The notes under the pieces are model-generated. The model searched no databases and had not been told where the DNA came from. It saw nothing but the letters and a program-made list of their open reading frames with translations. A program made the position numbers and the translations under genes. This document shows positions 7,934-19,777 of a stretch of DNA of 64,000 bases, in pieces. The number at the start of each line of letters is the position of its first letter. Position 1 is the stretch's first letter. Source of the DNA: Massilia sp. H6 (GTDB lineage Bacteria; Pseudomonadota; Gammaproteobacteria; Burkholderiales; Burkholderiaceae_D); assembly GCF_024802625.1 (NCBI RefSeq), contig NZ_CP103371.1, positions 3,224,001 through 3,288,000 of the forward strand, given 5' to 3'.

Positions 7934-9005
7934 GCACGCCATTGTTCACGCGCACGCGGTCACCCTGGCGCAGGCCCGGGTCGTTATCGTACTGCAGGGT
8001 CTGGGTTGCTCCGTTGGTGGTGTAACGCACCACTACCTCGTAGCGCTCGGCCTTGTTCATATTGCGCTCGATATTACGGCCGGCCAGGCCGCCCGCCACC
8101 GCGCCGGCGACCGAGGCAGCGGTACGGCCGCTGCCGCCGCCGACCTGGTTGCCCAGCAGTCCACCAATGAGGGCGCCGCCGACCGTGCCCAGGTAATTGC
8201 CATTACCCGATACTTCGATCAGGTTCACCGCTTCGACGGTGGCGCAGTTGGTGCAATAGCGCGCTACGCGCTGCTGCTCGGCGCGGGCCGCGACCAACAA
8301 GGGACGGGCCAGTACCGAAGTGGTAGAGCGGCCATTGGCGCGAATGGTAGCGGTCACGCGGCTGTCCGCGGTAATGACATCGCGGTTACGGACCGTATAG
8401 ATGGCTTCGTATTCGCCCGGACGCACTTCTGGCAGGAAGAACACGCCACGGGTCCCGGCGATTGCCACTTCGGCGCGCGCGCCCGGGGTGCCGACCAGGG
8501 TAAAGCGCAGTTCGTTGCCCGGGCCAAGATCGGGTGCGCCCTGCACGTCGAAACGCTTGATTGCCAGGTTTGAAGCCAGTTGGCCGCGGCGCTCGCCGCG
8601 CTGGGCGTTGGACGCGAGCACCGATTCGCTCAGCAGGCTGGTAGCAACCTGGTTGCCGAGGCGCAGATTGGCGGTCACGCCGCTGCTGGCCTTGATGCGG
8701 TCGCGGCTGCCGATGGTATAGGTGCCGGTGTACTGGCCCGGCTCGACTTCGGTCAGGTACAGGTTGCGGGTAGCGCCGTCGATGCGCAGCGTGGCGGTGC
8801 CGCCCGCGCTGCCGTACAGGTCGAAATGCAGCTCCACGCCCGGTGTCAGGCTGCGCACTTCTTCCACATTGAAGCCGTTGATGATCGGGCCGTAGGCGCG
8901 GTTGTTCTGGTATTGCTGGGCCTGGACGGCGGCGCCGCCGAGGGCGACGGGGCCGAACGCCACGATGGTGGCGAAGACCGCTTGCAGCAGGGTGCGCAGA
9001 TGCAT
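7917..9005 (-). CDS. Secreted glycine-zipper protein with duplicated beta domain
   Basis: A 362-residue exported protein. A signal peptide (1 to about 30, MHLRTLLQAVFATIVAFG...) is followed by two tandem repeats of about 87 residues: the first has FNVEEVRSLTPGVELHFDLY and GQYTGTYTIGSRDRI, the second FDVQGAPDLGPGNELRFTLV and GEYEAIYTVRNRDVI. A glycine-zipper segment (GGALIGGLLGNQVGGGSG...VAGAVAGGLAG) of the 2TM type found in outer-membrane proteins comes next, then a short C-terminal domain like those in other glycine-zipper lipoproteins. No lipobox is seen. Start 9005 has GGAG upstream. Probably periplasmic or outer-membrane; exact role unknown. Confidence 0.8.
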   Translation of the reverse strand: MHLRTLLQAVFATIVAFGPVALGGAAVQAQQYQNNRAYGPIINGFNVEEVRSLTPGVELHFDLYGSAGGTATLRIDGATRNLYLTEVEPGQYTGTYTIGSRDRIKASSGVTANLRLGNQVATSLLSESVLASNAQRGERRGQLASNLAIKRFDVQGAPDLGPGNELRFTLVGTPGARAEVAIAGTRGVFFLPEVRPGEYEAIYTVRNRDVITADSRVTATIRANGRSTTSVLARPLLVAARAEQQRVARYCTNCATVEAVNLIEVSGNGNYLGTVGGALIGGLLGNQVGGGSGRTAASVAGAVAGGLAGRNIERNMNKAERYEVVVRYTTNGATQTLQYDNDPGLRQGDRVRVNNGVLTRDQ

Positions 9006-9101
9006 GGTGTTATCTCCGGTATGGATGCCGCACAGGGGTGTGCGCCAATACGACATTAGTCCAGACGGAACTTACGCCTGAGCCCAGCAAGAGTCGGTTC
9101 G

Positions 9102-9797
9102 CTAACGTACGCAGTGAACCGCCTCGCCCGAGCTCACATAGATGGTGTCGCCGGGTTCCGGACGGATCGCGTGGCCGCCGGTAAACGAACCAAACGAGGG
9201 CAGGATCATGCGGTTGCGACCAACCACGAAACAAGGCAGGCGCAAGGCGTCGAAGCGGGTAGCCAGCACATACACCGGATGGATGTGGCCAGCCAGCGCA
9301 TAGCCCGCGCCCTCCCCCATGGCGAGATCCGGGTGATGGCACAGGGCGAACGGACCGAGCGCATGCGGCTCGTCCACCAGCGCGATCCCGAGCGCCCGCG
9401 CAGGGTCGCCCGCATGGCGGTCGTGGTTGCCGCGCACAAGGGTCAGCGCCAGCGCGTGGCGGCGCTCGCGCCAGGCCAGCATCGCGGCCTGGGTAGCGCT
9501 GGCGTGGGCCGCGCGCGCATGTAGAAAGTCCCCCAAAAAGACCACCTGGCGCGCCCCATGCGCATCGATCAGCGCGTCGAGCCCGGCGAGGTTTTCGCTG
9601 GTGGTCCCGCGCGGCACTGGCACGCCCAGCGCGCGGAAGGCGGCCGCCTTGCCGAAGTGGATGTCGGCGATCACCAGCATCTGTTCGGCCGGCCAGTACA
9701 CAGCCTTCTCGGGCAGCAGCAGCATGGTTTCGCCGGCAATGCGCAGCGCCAGGCTGCCGGCGCCGGTTCCGGTCTCGGTCTCGGTCTCGGTCGTCAT
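9102..9797 (-). CDS. pdeM: Ligase-associated metallophosphoesterase (PdeM type)
   Basis: A 231-residue calcineurin-fold phosphoesterase of the DNA-ligase-associated PdeM/MPE group, a Mn-dependent phosphodiesterase. The metal-site motifs are all present: ADIHFGK, GDFLHAR, GNHDRH, HHP and AGHIHP. The start codon (9797) shares ATGA with the stop of the helicase gene, so translation is coupled. The N-terminus reads [12 protein letters not shown], from a GGTCTC hexanucleotide repeated three times (9771-9788). It is the last gene of the exonuclease-ligase-helicase-phosphoesterase cassette. Confidence 0.9.
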   Translation of the reverse strand: MTTETETETGTGAGSLALRIAGETMLLLPEKAVYWPAEQMLVIADIHFGKAAAFRALGVPVPRGTTSENLAGLDALIDAHGARQVVFLGDFLHARAAHASATQAAMLAWRERRHALALTLVRGNHDRHAGDPARALGIALVDEPHALGPFALCHHPDLAMGEGAGYALAGHIHPVYVLATRFDALRLPCFVVGRNRMILPSFGSFTGGHAIRPEPGDTIYVSSGEAVHCVR

Positions 9798-12253
9798 ACG
9801 GCGGCCGCCTTTTCGAGCTCGCGCACCATGCGCGCGACCCGGTCGGACAGCTTTTCGGTGCTGACCTTCTCGCGGAAGCGCTCGACCATCAGTGCAAAAC
9901 CAAAGGGCGTGGCGCGCTTGACCTCGCAATAGGCGACGCGGCGCCCGTGCAGCTCGCCGAGCGTCTCGCGCAGGCGCGTCAGTTCCAGCTCCTGCTCCAG
10001 CACTTCGCGCTGGGCCTGGGTCAGCAGCAGGTTGCCGGCGTCGTGCTTGCGAAAGACCTCGAAGAACAGCGACGACGACGCCTGTAGCTGCCGGTTCGAT
10101 TTCGGCTGGCCGGGATAGCCCTGGAAGACCAGGCCGGCGATGCGCGCAACCTCGCGAAAGCGCTGCTGCGACAACTGCGTGGCGTTCAGGCTGCCCAGCA
10201 CGTCTTCGAGCAGGTTCTCGGTGCTGAACAAGGCAACGCCGGCCCCGGTTGCGGCAGCAAGCAATCCTTTCCAGTCCACCGGTTCCGGGCTCAGCAGTTC
10301 GAAGCCGTAATCATTGATCGCGATCGAAAACGTCGACGGCTGCAGGCGCCCGACACGGTAGGCCAGCAGCGAGGCCAGGCCCATGTGCACCGAACGCCCA
10401 CCGAATGGAAACACGAACAAATGCCAGCCTTCGCGGCTCTTCATGCTCTCCAGGACCAGGGTCTGGCTGGTAGGCAGCGCCGACCAGCGGCACTGGATCT
10501 CGATCAGCGGGCGCAGCGCCTGCATTTCCGGCCCCTCGAAGCGTCCCTCGGCGGCCAGCCGCAGTTCTTCCAGCGCGGCGTGCGCCAGTTCGGACGACAT
10601 CGGCATCTTGGCGCCCTGCCAGCGCGCGATGGCGCCGCGACTGCTGGTGGCGCGCTTGACGAAAGCGGTCATCTCGTGGACCCGGACCAATTCCAGGATG
10701 CGCCCGCCAAACAGGAAATGGTCGCCCGGCGTCAAGCGTGAAATAAACGATTCTTCCACGCTGCCGATCCGGCCACCACTCATGTATTTCACCGAGATCG
10801 TCGAATCTGACACGATGGTGCCGATGCCCATGCGGTGGCGCCGGCCGATCGCGCTGTCGGGCACGCGGTAGACACCTTCTTCGTCGGGCAGCACGCGGCG
10901 GTATTCCGGATACACGGTCAGGCTCTGGCCGCCGCGCGCGACGAAGTCCAGCGCCCACTGCCATTCTTCTTCGCTCAGATGGCGATAGGACCAGGCGCGC
11001 TTGACTTCCTGGTACAGCTGCTGCGAGGTAAAGCCGCCGCCCAGTGCCACCGTCACCAGGTGCTGCACCAGCACATCGAACGGCTTGTTCGGCACATAGC
11101 GGCCCTCGATGCGGCGCGCCGCCACCGCCTGCTTGGCGCCGGCCGCTTCCAGCAGCTCCAGGCTATGGGTCGGCACCAGGGTCAGGCGCGAAACCCGGCC
11201 CGGCGCGTGACCGCTGCGCCCGGCGCGCTGCAGCAGGCGCGCGATACCCTTGGCGCTGCCAACCTGCAGTACCCGCTCGACCGGCAGGAAATCCACGCCG
11301 AGGTCCAGGCTGGCGGTACAGATGACGGCCTTGAGCTGGCCCTTCTTCAGGCCCAGCTCGACCCATTCGCGCACCTCGCGGTCGAGCGAGCCGTGGTGCA
11401 GCGCGATCACACCGGCCCAGTCGGGCCGCGCTTCGAGGATATGCTGGTACCAGAGCTCGGACTGCGCGCGGGTATTGGTAAACACCAGGGTCGCGTTGTA
11501 GTGTTCGATCTCGTCGATCACCGGCTGCAGCATCTGCAGGCCCATATGCCCGCCCCAGGGAAAGCGCGCGACGTTCTCGGGAATCAGGCAGTCAACCTGG
11601 ATCTGCTTGCGCAGGTCACCCTCGATGAGTACGCCCTCGTCGGCGCCGAGCAGCACCTGGCGCGCCAGGTCGAGGTTGCCCATCGTGGCCGACACGCCCC
11701 ATACCAGCAGCTCGGGTCGCCACTGGCGCAGCCGCGCCAGCGCCAGCTGCACCTGCACGCCGCGCTTGCTGCCCATCAGTTCGTGCCACTCATCGATCAC
11801 GATCATGTCCAGATGCTTGAACTGCTCGGCGGCCGCGGCGTGGCTCAGCATCAGCGACAGGCTCTCTGGCGTAGTCACCAGCGTGGACGGCATGCTCCTG
11901 GTCTGGCGCGCGCGTTCGCTCGACCCGGTGTCGCCGGTGCGGGCCCCGATGGTCCAGGCCGGTGCCAGCTCGGCCGCCGACTGTTCCAGCGCGCGCAGGG
12001 TATCGGCCGCGAGCGCGCGCATCGGCGTGATCCACAACACGCGCAGGCCACTGGTCTTGCGGCCCTTGGCCAGGGCCCCGCGCTGCAGGGCGGCGAACCA
12101 GACGGCAAAGGTCTTGCCGGCGCCGGTGTTCGCGTGCAGCAGCCCGGATTGACCGGCCAGCGCCGCCTTCCAGAGCGCGCGCTGGAACGGAAAGACTTTC
12201 CAGCCGCGCGCGGCGAACCAGTCCTTGACGACGGTGGGGGTCGGGCCGCTCAT
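9794..12253 (-). CDS. Ligase-associated DEXH helicase (Lhr-Core type)
   Basis: An 819-residue superfamily 2 helicase of the ligase-associated Lhr-Core type, a 3'-5' DNA translocase. Walker A is ANTGAGKT (41-48) and motif II is DEWH (154-157). Motif III (SATMGN), motif IV/V ([10 protein letters not shown]) and motif VI (QRAGRSGH) follow. The C-terminal Lhr winged-helix/beta-barrel region is present. It overlaps pdeM by ATGA. A 169-bp gap separates it from the ligase gene, so it may have its own promoter as well. DNA repair function is inferred from the cassette, not proven. Confidence 0.92.
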   Translation of the reverse strand: MSGPTPTVVKDWFAARGWKVFPFQRALWKAALAGQSGLLHANTGAGKTFAVWFAALQRGALAKGRKTSGLRVLWITPMRALAADTLRALEQSAAELAPAWTIGARTGDTGSSERARQTRSMPSTLVTTPESLSLMLSHAAAAEQFKHLDMIVIDEWHELMGSKRGVQVQLALARLRQWRPELLVWGVSATMGNLDLARQVLLGADEGVLIEGDLRKQIQVDCLIPENVARFPWGGHMGLQMLQPVIDEIEHYNATLVFTNTRAQSELWYQHILEARPDWAGVIALHHGSLDREVREWVELGLKKGQLKAVICTASLDLGVDFLPVERVLQVGSAKGIARLLQRAGRSGHAPGRVSRLTLVPTHSLELLEAAGAKQAVAARRIEGRYVPNKPFDVLVQHLVTVALGGGFTSQQLYQEVKRAWSYRHLSEEEWQWALDFVARGGQSLTVYPEYRRVLPDEEGVYRVPDSAIGRRHRMGIGTIVSDSTISVKYMSGGRIGSVEESFISRLTPGDHFLFGGRILELVRVHEMTAFVKRATSSRGAIARWQGAKMPMSSELAHAALEELRLAAEGRFEGPEMQALRPLIEIQCRWSALPTSQTLVLESMKSREGWHLFVFPFGGRSVHMGLASLLAYRVGRLQPSTFSIAINDYGFELLSPEPVDWKGLLAAATGAGVALFSTENLLEDVLGSLNATQLSQQRFREVARIAGLVFQGYPGQPKSNRQLQASSSLFFEVFRKHDAGNLLLTQAQREVLEQELELTRLRETLGELHGRRVAYCEVKRATPFGFALMVERFREKVSTEKLSDRVARMVRELEKAAAV

Positions 12254-12422
12254 GCACCCGTGGTCACAGGCGCGAACGGACGGGCGGGCGGTCGTGGGCT
12301 CCGGTCGTGGATCATGGTTAGGCTCATGCGCATGGGCAGGTTCAGGGTCGGTCCCGGACGGCGCCGGATGCCGGCCGAGTCTAGCAGATAGCAGGCCTGG
12401 TCGGCGCAGGCCAGCGGCGCGC
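12254..12422. other. Spacer within DNA repair cassette
   Basis: 169 bp between the ligase stop and the helicase start on the minus strand. There is no supported ORF and no clear promoter or terminator. It is unusual only because the other three junctions of the cassette overlap or nearly overlap. Confidence 0.5.
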
Positions 12423-14057
12423 TCAAGCAGCAGCTGCCGCCAGCAGCCCCTTAAGCGTGTCGAGCGTGTCGGCCTCGATTACCGGCTTGTCCAGGCGGCG
12501 GCGCAGGATGCGCGGGAAACGCACCGCGACACCGGCCTTGTGGCGGCTCGACAGCGCGATGCCCTCGAAACCAAGTTCGAACACCATCGTCGGCTTGACC
12601 GAGCGCACCGGGCCGAATTTCTCGAGCGTGGTCTTGCGCACCACATTGTCGACTTGCGCAATCTCGGCATCGGTCAAGCCGGAATAAGCCTTTGCAAACG
12701 GTACCAGTTTGCGCTCGTCGCCCTCGCCGTCCCAGACCGCGAAGGTGTAGTCGGTGTACAGCGAGGCGCGCCGTCCGCTGCCCGCCTGGGCATAGATCAG
12801 CACCGCATCGACCGTATAGGGATCGACCTTCCACTTCCACCAGGTACCGACATCCTTGGTGCGCCCCACGCCATATTGGGCCCCGCGCGCCTTGACCATC
12901 ATGCCCTCGACGCCGCGCCGGCGCGACTGTTCGCGCAGCGTCGCCAGCTCGGACCAGCTGCCGGCCTGGATCAGCGGCGAGGTGCGCAGCTGCGGCGAGG
13001 CGGCAGCCATGACTTCGGCTTCCATCAGCGCGCGCCGCTCGTGCTGGGGCAGCGCGCGCAGGTCGACACCGCCCGATTCGAGCAGGTCGTAGCAGCACAG
13101 CACCGCCGGCAGCTCGCCCAGCAGCTTGGGGCCGATGGTCTTGCGGCCAATGCGCTTTTGCAGGTCGGAAAACGGCGCCGGAATCGGGTTTTCGGGCTGC
13201 CAGATCAGTACTTCGCCATCGAGCACGGTGCCTTCGGGAAGGACCACCCTGGCCAGCTCGGGGAAGCGCTCGGTGATCAGGTCTTCGCCGCGCGACCACA
13301 GGTAGTTCTGGCCGCCGCGGCGCACCAGCTGGGCGCGGATGCCGTCGTATTTCCATTCCACCTGCCAGTCGGCGAGCTCGCCCAGGGCCGCCGGCTCGCC
13401 CTGCAGCTGATGCGCCAAGAAGAACGGGTAAGGCTGGCCGCCGCGCAGCTTGTGCTCCTCGTCGGACTGGGCAGCAATCAGCTGCAGGAAGCTGCCGGCA
13501 GTGGGCCGCACCGAATTATCGGTCCAGCCCATCAGGCGCTGCGCGATCAGCTTGCTGTCAACCGCGGCGATGGCCGCCAGCGCGCGCGTGACCAGCAGGC
13601 GCGATACCCCGACCCGAAAACCGCCGCCGATCAGTTTCACGAAGAGAAAGCGCTCCCGCCAGTCCAGCTCGTCCCAGGCCGCGAACAGCGCCTCGCGGAT
13701 GGTGCCGGGGTCGGCGCCGCGCAAGGGGCCGATGCGGGTCTCCATCCATTCGGCCAGGCCAACATCGCTGCGGCGGCTGGGAGCCGGCAGGATATGGGCG
13801 ATGGTTTCGGCCATGTCGCCGACCGCATGGTAAGACTCGTCGAACAGCCATTCGTCGAGCGCCGCGTATTCGATCGCGTACTGGCGCAGCAGCTTGGTCG
13901 GCACCGCCTGGCGCGGCTTGCCGCCAGCCAAAAAATACACTGCCCAGGCGGCATTCTCGGGCGCCGCCCGCGAAAAATACTGCTGCAGGGCGTCGAGCTT
14001 GCGGGTAGTAGACGTGGTTTCGTCGAGTTCGGCGTACAGCAGGGCGAATTCACGCAT
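12423..14057 (-). CDS. ATP-dependent DNA ligase (Lhr-cassette type)
   Basis: A 544-residue ATP-dependent ligase, in addition to the NAD-dependent LigA expected elsewhere. It has an N-terminal DNA-binding domain (1-215), then the nucleotidyltransferase domain with catalytic Lys236 in [11 protein letters not shown] and the motifs LDGEVLIW and VEGMMVKA. The C-terminal OB domain includes [12 protein letters not shown]. Start 14057 ([13 protein letters not shown]) overlaps the end of the exonuclease gene by 8 bp. It seals nicks in the repair cassette shared with the exonuclease, helicase and phosphoesterase genes. Confidence 0.93.
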   Translation of the reverse strand: MREFALLYAELDETTSTTRKLDALQQYFSRAAPENAAWAVYFLAGGKPRQAVPTKLLRQYAIEYAALDEWLFDESYHAVGDMAETIAHILPAPSRRSDVGLAEWMETRIGPLRGADPGTIREALFAAWDELDWRERFLFVKLIGGGFRVGVSRLLVTRALAAIAAVDSKLIAQRLMGWTDNSVRPTAGSFLQLIAAQSDEEHKLRGGQPYPFFLAHQLQGEPAALGELADWQVEWKYDGIRAQLVRRGGQNYLWSRGEDLITERFPELARVVLPEGTVLDGEVLIWQPENPIPAPFSDLQKRIGRKTIGPKLLGELPAVLCCYDLLESGGVDLRALPQHERRALMEAEVMAAASPQLRTSPLIQAGSWSELATLREQSRRRGVEGMMVKARGAQYGVGRTKDVGTWWKWKVDPYTVDAVLIYAQAGSGRRASLYTDYTFAVWDGEGDERKLVPFAKAYSGLTDAEIAQVDNVVRKTTLEKFGPVRSVKPTMVFELGFEGIALSSRHKAGVAVRFPRILRRRLDKPVIEADTLDTLKGLLAAAAA

Positions 14058-15096
14058 CGGCTTCCCCGGTGGCCGCTGGCGCGGCTGCAGCCGGGGGCGC
14101 CGCTTCGTGCTCGTCTTCGTCGCCGTATTCGGTATCGAAACCCTTGGCATCGAGCCCGTTCTGGCATAGCCAGCGCACCATCGTCGGAATCGAGCCGTGG
14201 GTGACGATCACCTGCTGCGCCTCGGTGGCCTTGATAGCGCTCATCAGGCCGGGCCAGTCGGCATGGTCGGACAGCACGAAGCCGCGGTCCACCCCGCGGC
14301 GGCGGCGCGCGCCACGCAGCAGCATCCAGCCGCTGGCGAAAGAATCGCTATAGTCGCCGAAGCGCTTCATCCAGGACGACCCGCCAGCCGAGGGCGGCGC
14401 GATCACGATGGCCCGGCGCAGCGCCGCCTTGTCGATGTCGCTGACCATGACCGTTTCTGGCAGCTCGACGCCGCCGGCGCGGTAGACGCGGTTGAGTGGT
14501 TCCACCGCGCCATGGCAGACGATCGGACCGATCGAGGCGTCCAGACGCGACAGGATGCGCTGGGCCTTGCCGAAGGCATAGGCGAACACCACGCTGCAGC
14601 GGCCGTCGTCCGCGTTCTTGCGCCACCAGGCGTTGATCTCGTCGATGGTCTGCTGTTCCGGCTCCCAGCGGTAGATCGGCAACCCGAACGTCGATTCGGT
14701 GATGAAGGTGTCGCACACGACCGGCTCGAAGGGGGCGCAGGTCTTGTCTGGCTCTACCTTGTAGTCGCCCGAGGCCACCCAGACTTCGCCGCCGCATTCC
14801 ATCCGCACCTGGGCCGAACCGAGCACGTGGCCCGCCGGATGGAGCGAAATCGCCACGCCATTATGGGTGACGGTCGCGCCGTACTCGATGCCGTCGATAT
14901 GGATATCGCTGCCCAAACGCGACTTGAGCACGTTGACGCCGGACGCCGTCGACAGGTAATGCCCATGTCCGACCCGCGCATGGTCGCCATGGGCGTGCGT
15001 GATCACGGCCCGGTCCACCGGGCGCCAGGGGTCGATATAGAACTGCCCCGGCACGCAATACAGCCCCTCCTTGCGCACGACTACCATGTCTCCCAT
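14050..15096 (-). CDS. Ligase-associated MBL-fold DNA exonuclease
   Basis: A 348-residue metallo-beta-lactamase/beta-CASP nuclease of the ligase-associated exonuclease group. Metal motif HAHGDH (34-39), the later His in HPAGHVLGSAQV, and the beta-CASP motifs FAYAFGKAQR and FVLSDHADW are visible. The C-terminus is acidic and Ala-rich (EDEHEAAPPAAAAP). First gene of the cassette; its stop overlaps the ligase start. Start is at 15096, with an internal Met at residue 4 as alternative. Confidence 0.92.
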   Translation of the reverse strand: MGDMVVVRKEGLYCVPGQFYIDPWRPVDRAVITHAHGDHARVGHGHYLSTASGVNVLKSRLGSDIHIDGIEYGATVTHNGVAISLHPAGHVLGSAQVRMECGGEVWVASGDYKVEPDKTCAPFEPVVCDTFITESTFGLPIYRWEPEQQTIDEINAWWRKNADDGRCSVVFAYAFGKAQRILSRLDASIGPIVCHGAVEPLNRVYRAGGVELPETVMVSDIDKAALRRAIVIAPPSAGGSSWMKRFGDYSDSFASGWMLLRGARRRRGVDRGFVLSDHADWPGLMSAIKATEAQQVIVTHGSIPTMVRWLCQNGLDAKGFDTEYGDEDEHEAAPPAAAAPAATGEADA

Positions 15097-15155
15097 GCGA
15101 TTCTTTCCTCAGTGAGCGAGTCGATTTGCTACCCGGCGCGCCGGTTCAAGTCTGT

Positions 15156-16865
<1,710 letters not shown>

Positions 16866-17072
16866 GGTGACAGCGACTGTATGCCGGCCCATGCGCACAC
16901 ACTATAGGACGCAGCCTACCTGCCCCGTAGGAACTCAACTTATCAATGTAGCGAAAATGTCACAAGGGTTATTCCTACAGAGCGAAGGAGCGTTGACCGA
17001 TAGTTACCGCCGGTGCCAGGCCATAAAATGGCTTCATCGACATTACGTATATAAACGCTTGGGAGAATCATC

Positions 17073-17192
17073 ATGGCACGCCACCACCCTATGACCTGGA
17101 CCGCAGTCCACCTGGCCCTGGCCAGTGCCGCAACCTGGTTGCTGGTCGAAAGCGACGCCCTCAGTGGCGCGCTGATGGTAGCCTTCCACTAA
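17073..17192 (+). CDS. Predicted 39-residue membrane peptide
   Basis: A small ORF encoding MARHHPMTWTAVHLALAS...MVAFH. GGGAG at 17061-17065 lies seven bases before the ATG. One hydrophobic stretch (about 10-24, plus a hydrophobic end) suggests a single membrane segment. It is flanked upstream by an AT-rich TATATA stretch (17048-17053) and downstream by an intrinsic terminator (17239-17275), so it has the layout of an independent gene. I do not recognise a family. Confidence 0.5.
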   Translation: MARHHPMTWTAVHLALASAATWLLVESDALSGALMVAFH

Positions 17193-17238
17193 GCCGCTTT
17201 CGCGACATGCGCATGCCCGTGCGGCGTGCCCATTATTG

Positions 17239-17275
17239 AAAAAAGCCCCCGGCAGATCAGTCGGGGGCTTTTTTT
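17239..17275. terminator. Bidirectional terminator before ahpF end
   Basis: GCCCCCG (17245-17251) pairs with CGGGGGC (17262-17268). Six A precede and seven T follow. It lies between the small plus-strand ORF and the minus-strand ahpF gene and can end both transcripts. Confidence 0.9.
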
Positions 17276-17314
17276 ACAACTGGCAAAAAAGCGGGCCGCG
17301 CGGCCCGCCCTGCA

Positions 17315-18901
17315 TCAGGCAGCCTTGGCTTGCTCGGCCGGGGCTTGCTCTTCCACCGGCTGGCGCATCAGGTAGTCGAAGGCCGACAGCGACGCCTTGG
17401 CCCCCTCGCCCACCGCGATCACGATCTGCTTGAATGGCACCGTGGTCACGTCGCCTGCAGCGAATACACCCGGAATCGAGGTCATGCCGCGCGCATCGAC
17501 TTCGATCTCGCCGTGCGCCGACAGGTCCATCGAGCCCTTGAGCCATTCGGCATTGGGCACCAGGCCGATCTGCACGAACACGCCTTCCAGGTCGACCCGG
17601 CGAACTTCTCCACTGTTGCGGTCCTTGTAGGAAAGACCGTTGACGATCTGGCCGTCGCCATGCACTTCGGTGGTCTGCGCCGACTTGATGACGGTGACAT
17701 TCTTGAGCGAGTAAAGCTTGCGCTGCAGGACCGCATCGGCGCGCAGTTCGGCGCCAAATTCGACCAGGGTCACTTGCTTGACGATGCCGGCCAGGTCGAT
17801 TGCCGCTTCCACGCCCGAATTGCCGCCGCCGATCACGGCCACGCGCTTGCCCTTGAACAGCGGACCGTCGCAGTGCGGGCAATACGCCACGCCCTTGTTG
17901 CGGTACTGCTTCTCGCCGGGCACGTTGATCTCGCGCCAGCGCGCACCGGTGGCAATGATCACCGACTTCGATTGCAGCACCGCGCCGCTTTCGGTATGCA
18001 CTTCGATCAGCTTGCCCTCGACCAGCTTGCTGGCGCGCTGGGTATTCATGATGTCGACTTCGTAGTGCTTGACGTGTTCTTCCAGCGCGACGGCGAATTT
18101 CGGGCCGTCGGTTTCCTTCATCGAGACAAAGTTCTCGATGGCGAGCGTATCGAGCACCTGGCCGCCGAAACGGTCGGACAGCACACCGGTACGAATGCCC
18201 TTGCGGGCGGCGTAGATCGCCGCTGCCGCGCCGGCCGGACCGCCGCCGACGATCAGCACGTCGAACGGCTCTTTCGTATTGAGTTCAGCAGCCTTGCGGG
18301 CGCCGGCATTGGTGTCGATCTTCGACAGGATTTCTTCCACGCTGGTACGGCCCTGGCCGAAATGCTGGCCGTTCAGGAACATCATCGGTACCGCCATGAT
18401 CTGGCGCGCTTCGACTTCGTTCTTGAACACGCCGCCATCGATGGTGACGACCTTGATGCGCGGGTTAATCACCGACATCGAATTGAGCGCCTGCACGACT
18501 TCCGGGCAGTTATGGCAGCTCAGCGAGATAAAGGTTTCAAAGACATAGTCGCCTTCGAGGTTGCGAATCTGTTCGATGACCGCGGCGTCGAGCTTGATCG
18601 GGTGGCCGCCCACCTGCAGCAGCGCCAGTACCAGCGAGCTGAATTCGTGGCCGAGCGGAATGCCGGCAAAACGCACGCCGGTATCGGTGCCGACGCGGTT
18701 GATGGCGAACGACGGCTTGCGCTCGTTGGCATCGTCGCTCTGGCGAACCGTGATCTTGTCGCTCAACTCGGCGATTTCGCGGAGGAGTTCATCCATTTCG
18801 CGCGCTTTCGGCGAATCATCCAGCGATGCAACGAGCTCAATCGGCTGCACCACTTTTTCGAGATAGGCCTGCAACTGCTTCTTGAGGGTTGCGTCCAGCA
18901 T
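17315..18901 (-). CDS. ahpF: Alkyl hydroperoxide reductase subunit F
   Basis: A 528-residue flavoprotein disulfide reductase that recharges AhpC with electrons from NADH. The N-terminal double thioredoxin-like domain carries the redox pair CHNC (129-132). The thioredoxin-reductase-like part has FAD site GGGPAG (218-223), the redox pair CPHC (340-343) and NAD site GGGNSG (358-363). Length matches the family. AAGGAAAA precedes ATG 18901. It follows ahpC on the same strand after a 124-bp spacer with tandem repeats and a GC palindrome; both are probably induced from the OxyR-controlled ahpC promoter. Confidence 0.96.
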   Translation of the reverse strand: MLDATLKKQLQAYLEKVVQPIELVASLDDSPKAREMDELLREIAELSDKITVRQSDDANERKPSFAINRVGTDTGVRFAGIPLGHEFSSLVLALLQVGGHPIKLDAAVIEQIRNLEGDYVFETFISLSCHNCPEVVQALNSMSVINPRIKVVTIDGGVFKNEVEARQIMAVPMMFLNGQHFGQGRTSVEEILSKIDTNAGARKAAELNTKEPFDVLIVGGGPAGAAAAIYAARKGIRTGVLSDRFGGQVLDTLAIENFVSMKETDGPKFAVALEEHVKHYEVDIMNTQRASKLVEGKLIEVHTESGAVLQSKSVIIATGARWREINVPGEKQYRNKGVAYCPHCDGPLFKGKRVAVIGGGNSGVEAAIDLAGIVKQVTLVEFGAELRADAVLQRKLYSLKNVTVIKSAQTTEVHGDGQIVNGLSYKDRNSGEVRRVDLEGVFVQIGLVPNAEWLKGSMDLSAHGEIEVDARGMTSIPGVFAAGDVTTVPFKQIVIAVGEGAKASLSAFDYLMRQPVEEQAPAEQAKAA

Positions 18902-18926
18902 GATATTTTCCTTGAATGGGGGGTAA

Positions 18927-18978
18927 CTAGACCAAAAAACTAGACCAGAAAATTAAACCAGAAAGTTAAACTAGAAAT
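18927..18978. repeat. Four 13-bp imperfect tandem repeats upstream of ahpF
   Basis: Units CTAGACCAAAAAA, CTAGACCAGAAAA, TTAAACCAGAAAG and TTAAACTAGAAAT lie end to end over 52 bp. They sit 26-77 bp before the ahpF start codon, in the untranslated spacer of the ahpC-ahpF unit. Their AT-richness contrasts with the genome. Confidence 0.7.
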
Positions 18979-18982
18979 ACAG

Positions 18983-19002
18983 CGGGCCGCCGCGGCGGCC
19001 CG
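18983..19002. repeat. 20-bp GC palindrome after ahpC
   Basis: CGGGCCGCCGCGGCGGCCCG is perfectly self-complementary. It begins 24 bp after the ahpC stop. No T-run follows on the minus strand. It may form a stem that stabilises the upstream ahpC message or reduces read-through into ahpF. Confidence 0.6.
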
Positions 19003-19025
19003 GCAGGTACTACCAGCAGCTCAGC

Positions 19026-19589
19026 TTAGATCTTGCCGACCAGGTCCAGCGACGGGGTCAGGGTCTCGGCGCCTTCGGTCCACTTGGCCGGGCAGACTTC
19101 GCCTGGGTGGGCAGCGACGTACTGGGCAGCCTTGACTTTGCGCATCAGTTCCGATGCATCGCGGCCGATGCCGTTGTCGTGCACTTCCATGATCTTGATC
19201 TGGCCTTCCGGGTTGATCACGAAGGTACCGCGCAGTGCCATGCCTTCTTCTTCGATCATCACTTCAAAGTTGCGCGACAGGGTACCGGTCGGGTCGCCGA
19301 TCAGCGGGTAATTGACCTTCTTGATGGCGTCCGACGTGTCGTGCCACGCCTTGTGCGCAAAGTGGCTGTCGGTCGACACGCCATACACGTTCACGCCCAT
19401 CTTTTCGAATTCAGGCTGGAATGCAGCCAGGTCTTCCAGTTCGGTCGGGCACACGAAGGTGAAGTCGGCCGGGTAGAACATGACGACCGACCAGGTACCG
19501 TGGAAGTTTTCTTCCGTCAGATCGATGAACTTGCCGTTCGAGAAAGCGGTTGCCTTGAATGGCTTGATCTGGGAATTGATAAGGGACAT
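19026..19589 (-). CDS. ahpC: Alkyl hydroperoxide reductase subunit C (peroxiredoxin)
   Basis: A 187-residue typical 2-Cys peroxiredoxin, the main scavenger of hydrogen peroxide and organic peroxides. Peroxidatic Cys47 lies in FTFVCPTE and resolving Cys166 in GEVCPAKW. Length and sequence match enterobacterial AhpC closely. CAGGAG lies before ATG 19589. It is the first gene of the ahpC-ahpF unit, and a strong OxyR operator is found 65-101 bp upstream (19654-19690). Confidence 0.97.
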   Translation of the reverse strand: MSLINSQIKPFKATAFSNGKFIDLTEENFHGTWSVVMFYPADFTFVCPTELEDLAAFQPEFEKMGVNVYGVSTDSHFAHKAWHDTSDAIKKVNYPLIGDPTGTLSRNFEVMIEEEGMALRGTFVINPEGQIKIMEVHDNGIGRDASELMRKVKAAQYVAAHPGEVCPAKWTEGAETLTPSLDLVGKI

Positions 19590-19653
19590 GTAATCTCCTG
19601 TTGGGTTGAAAGTTGATGGACACCAGTTTACTGCGCTGGCCGTCTTTTGTGAA

Positions 19654-19690
19654 ATTGATTGATACGATACTCGTTATAGATTTTAACTAT
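19654..19690. promoter_or_regulatory. OxyR operator upstream of ahpC
   Basis: The right half ATAGATTTTAACTAT (19676-19690) matches the OxyR half-site ATAG-N-T-N3-A-N-CTAT at all ten defined positions. The left half (19654-19668) matches at seven, with the required 7-bp spacer between them. The site lies directly upstream of the ahpC promoter region. Induction by peroxide through OxyR is inferred from this and from the known control of ahpC in other proteobacteria. Confidence 0.8.
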
Positions 19691-19777
19691 CAACTGAGGA
19701 CGTCTAGGCTCACGGGCGTGCAGTGTGGACGAAATGGCCGCGAGGTGCAACCGGCGCTTCGATTGGGGTGGCCCGGG

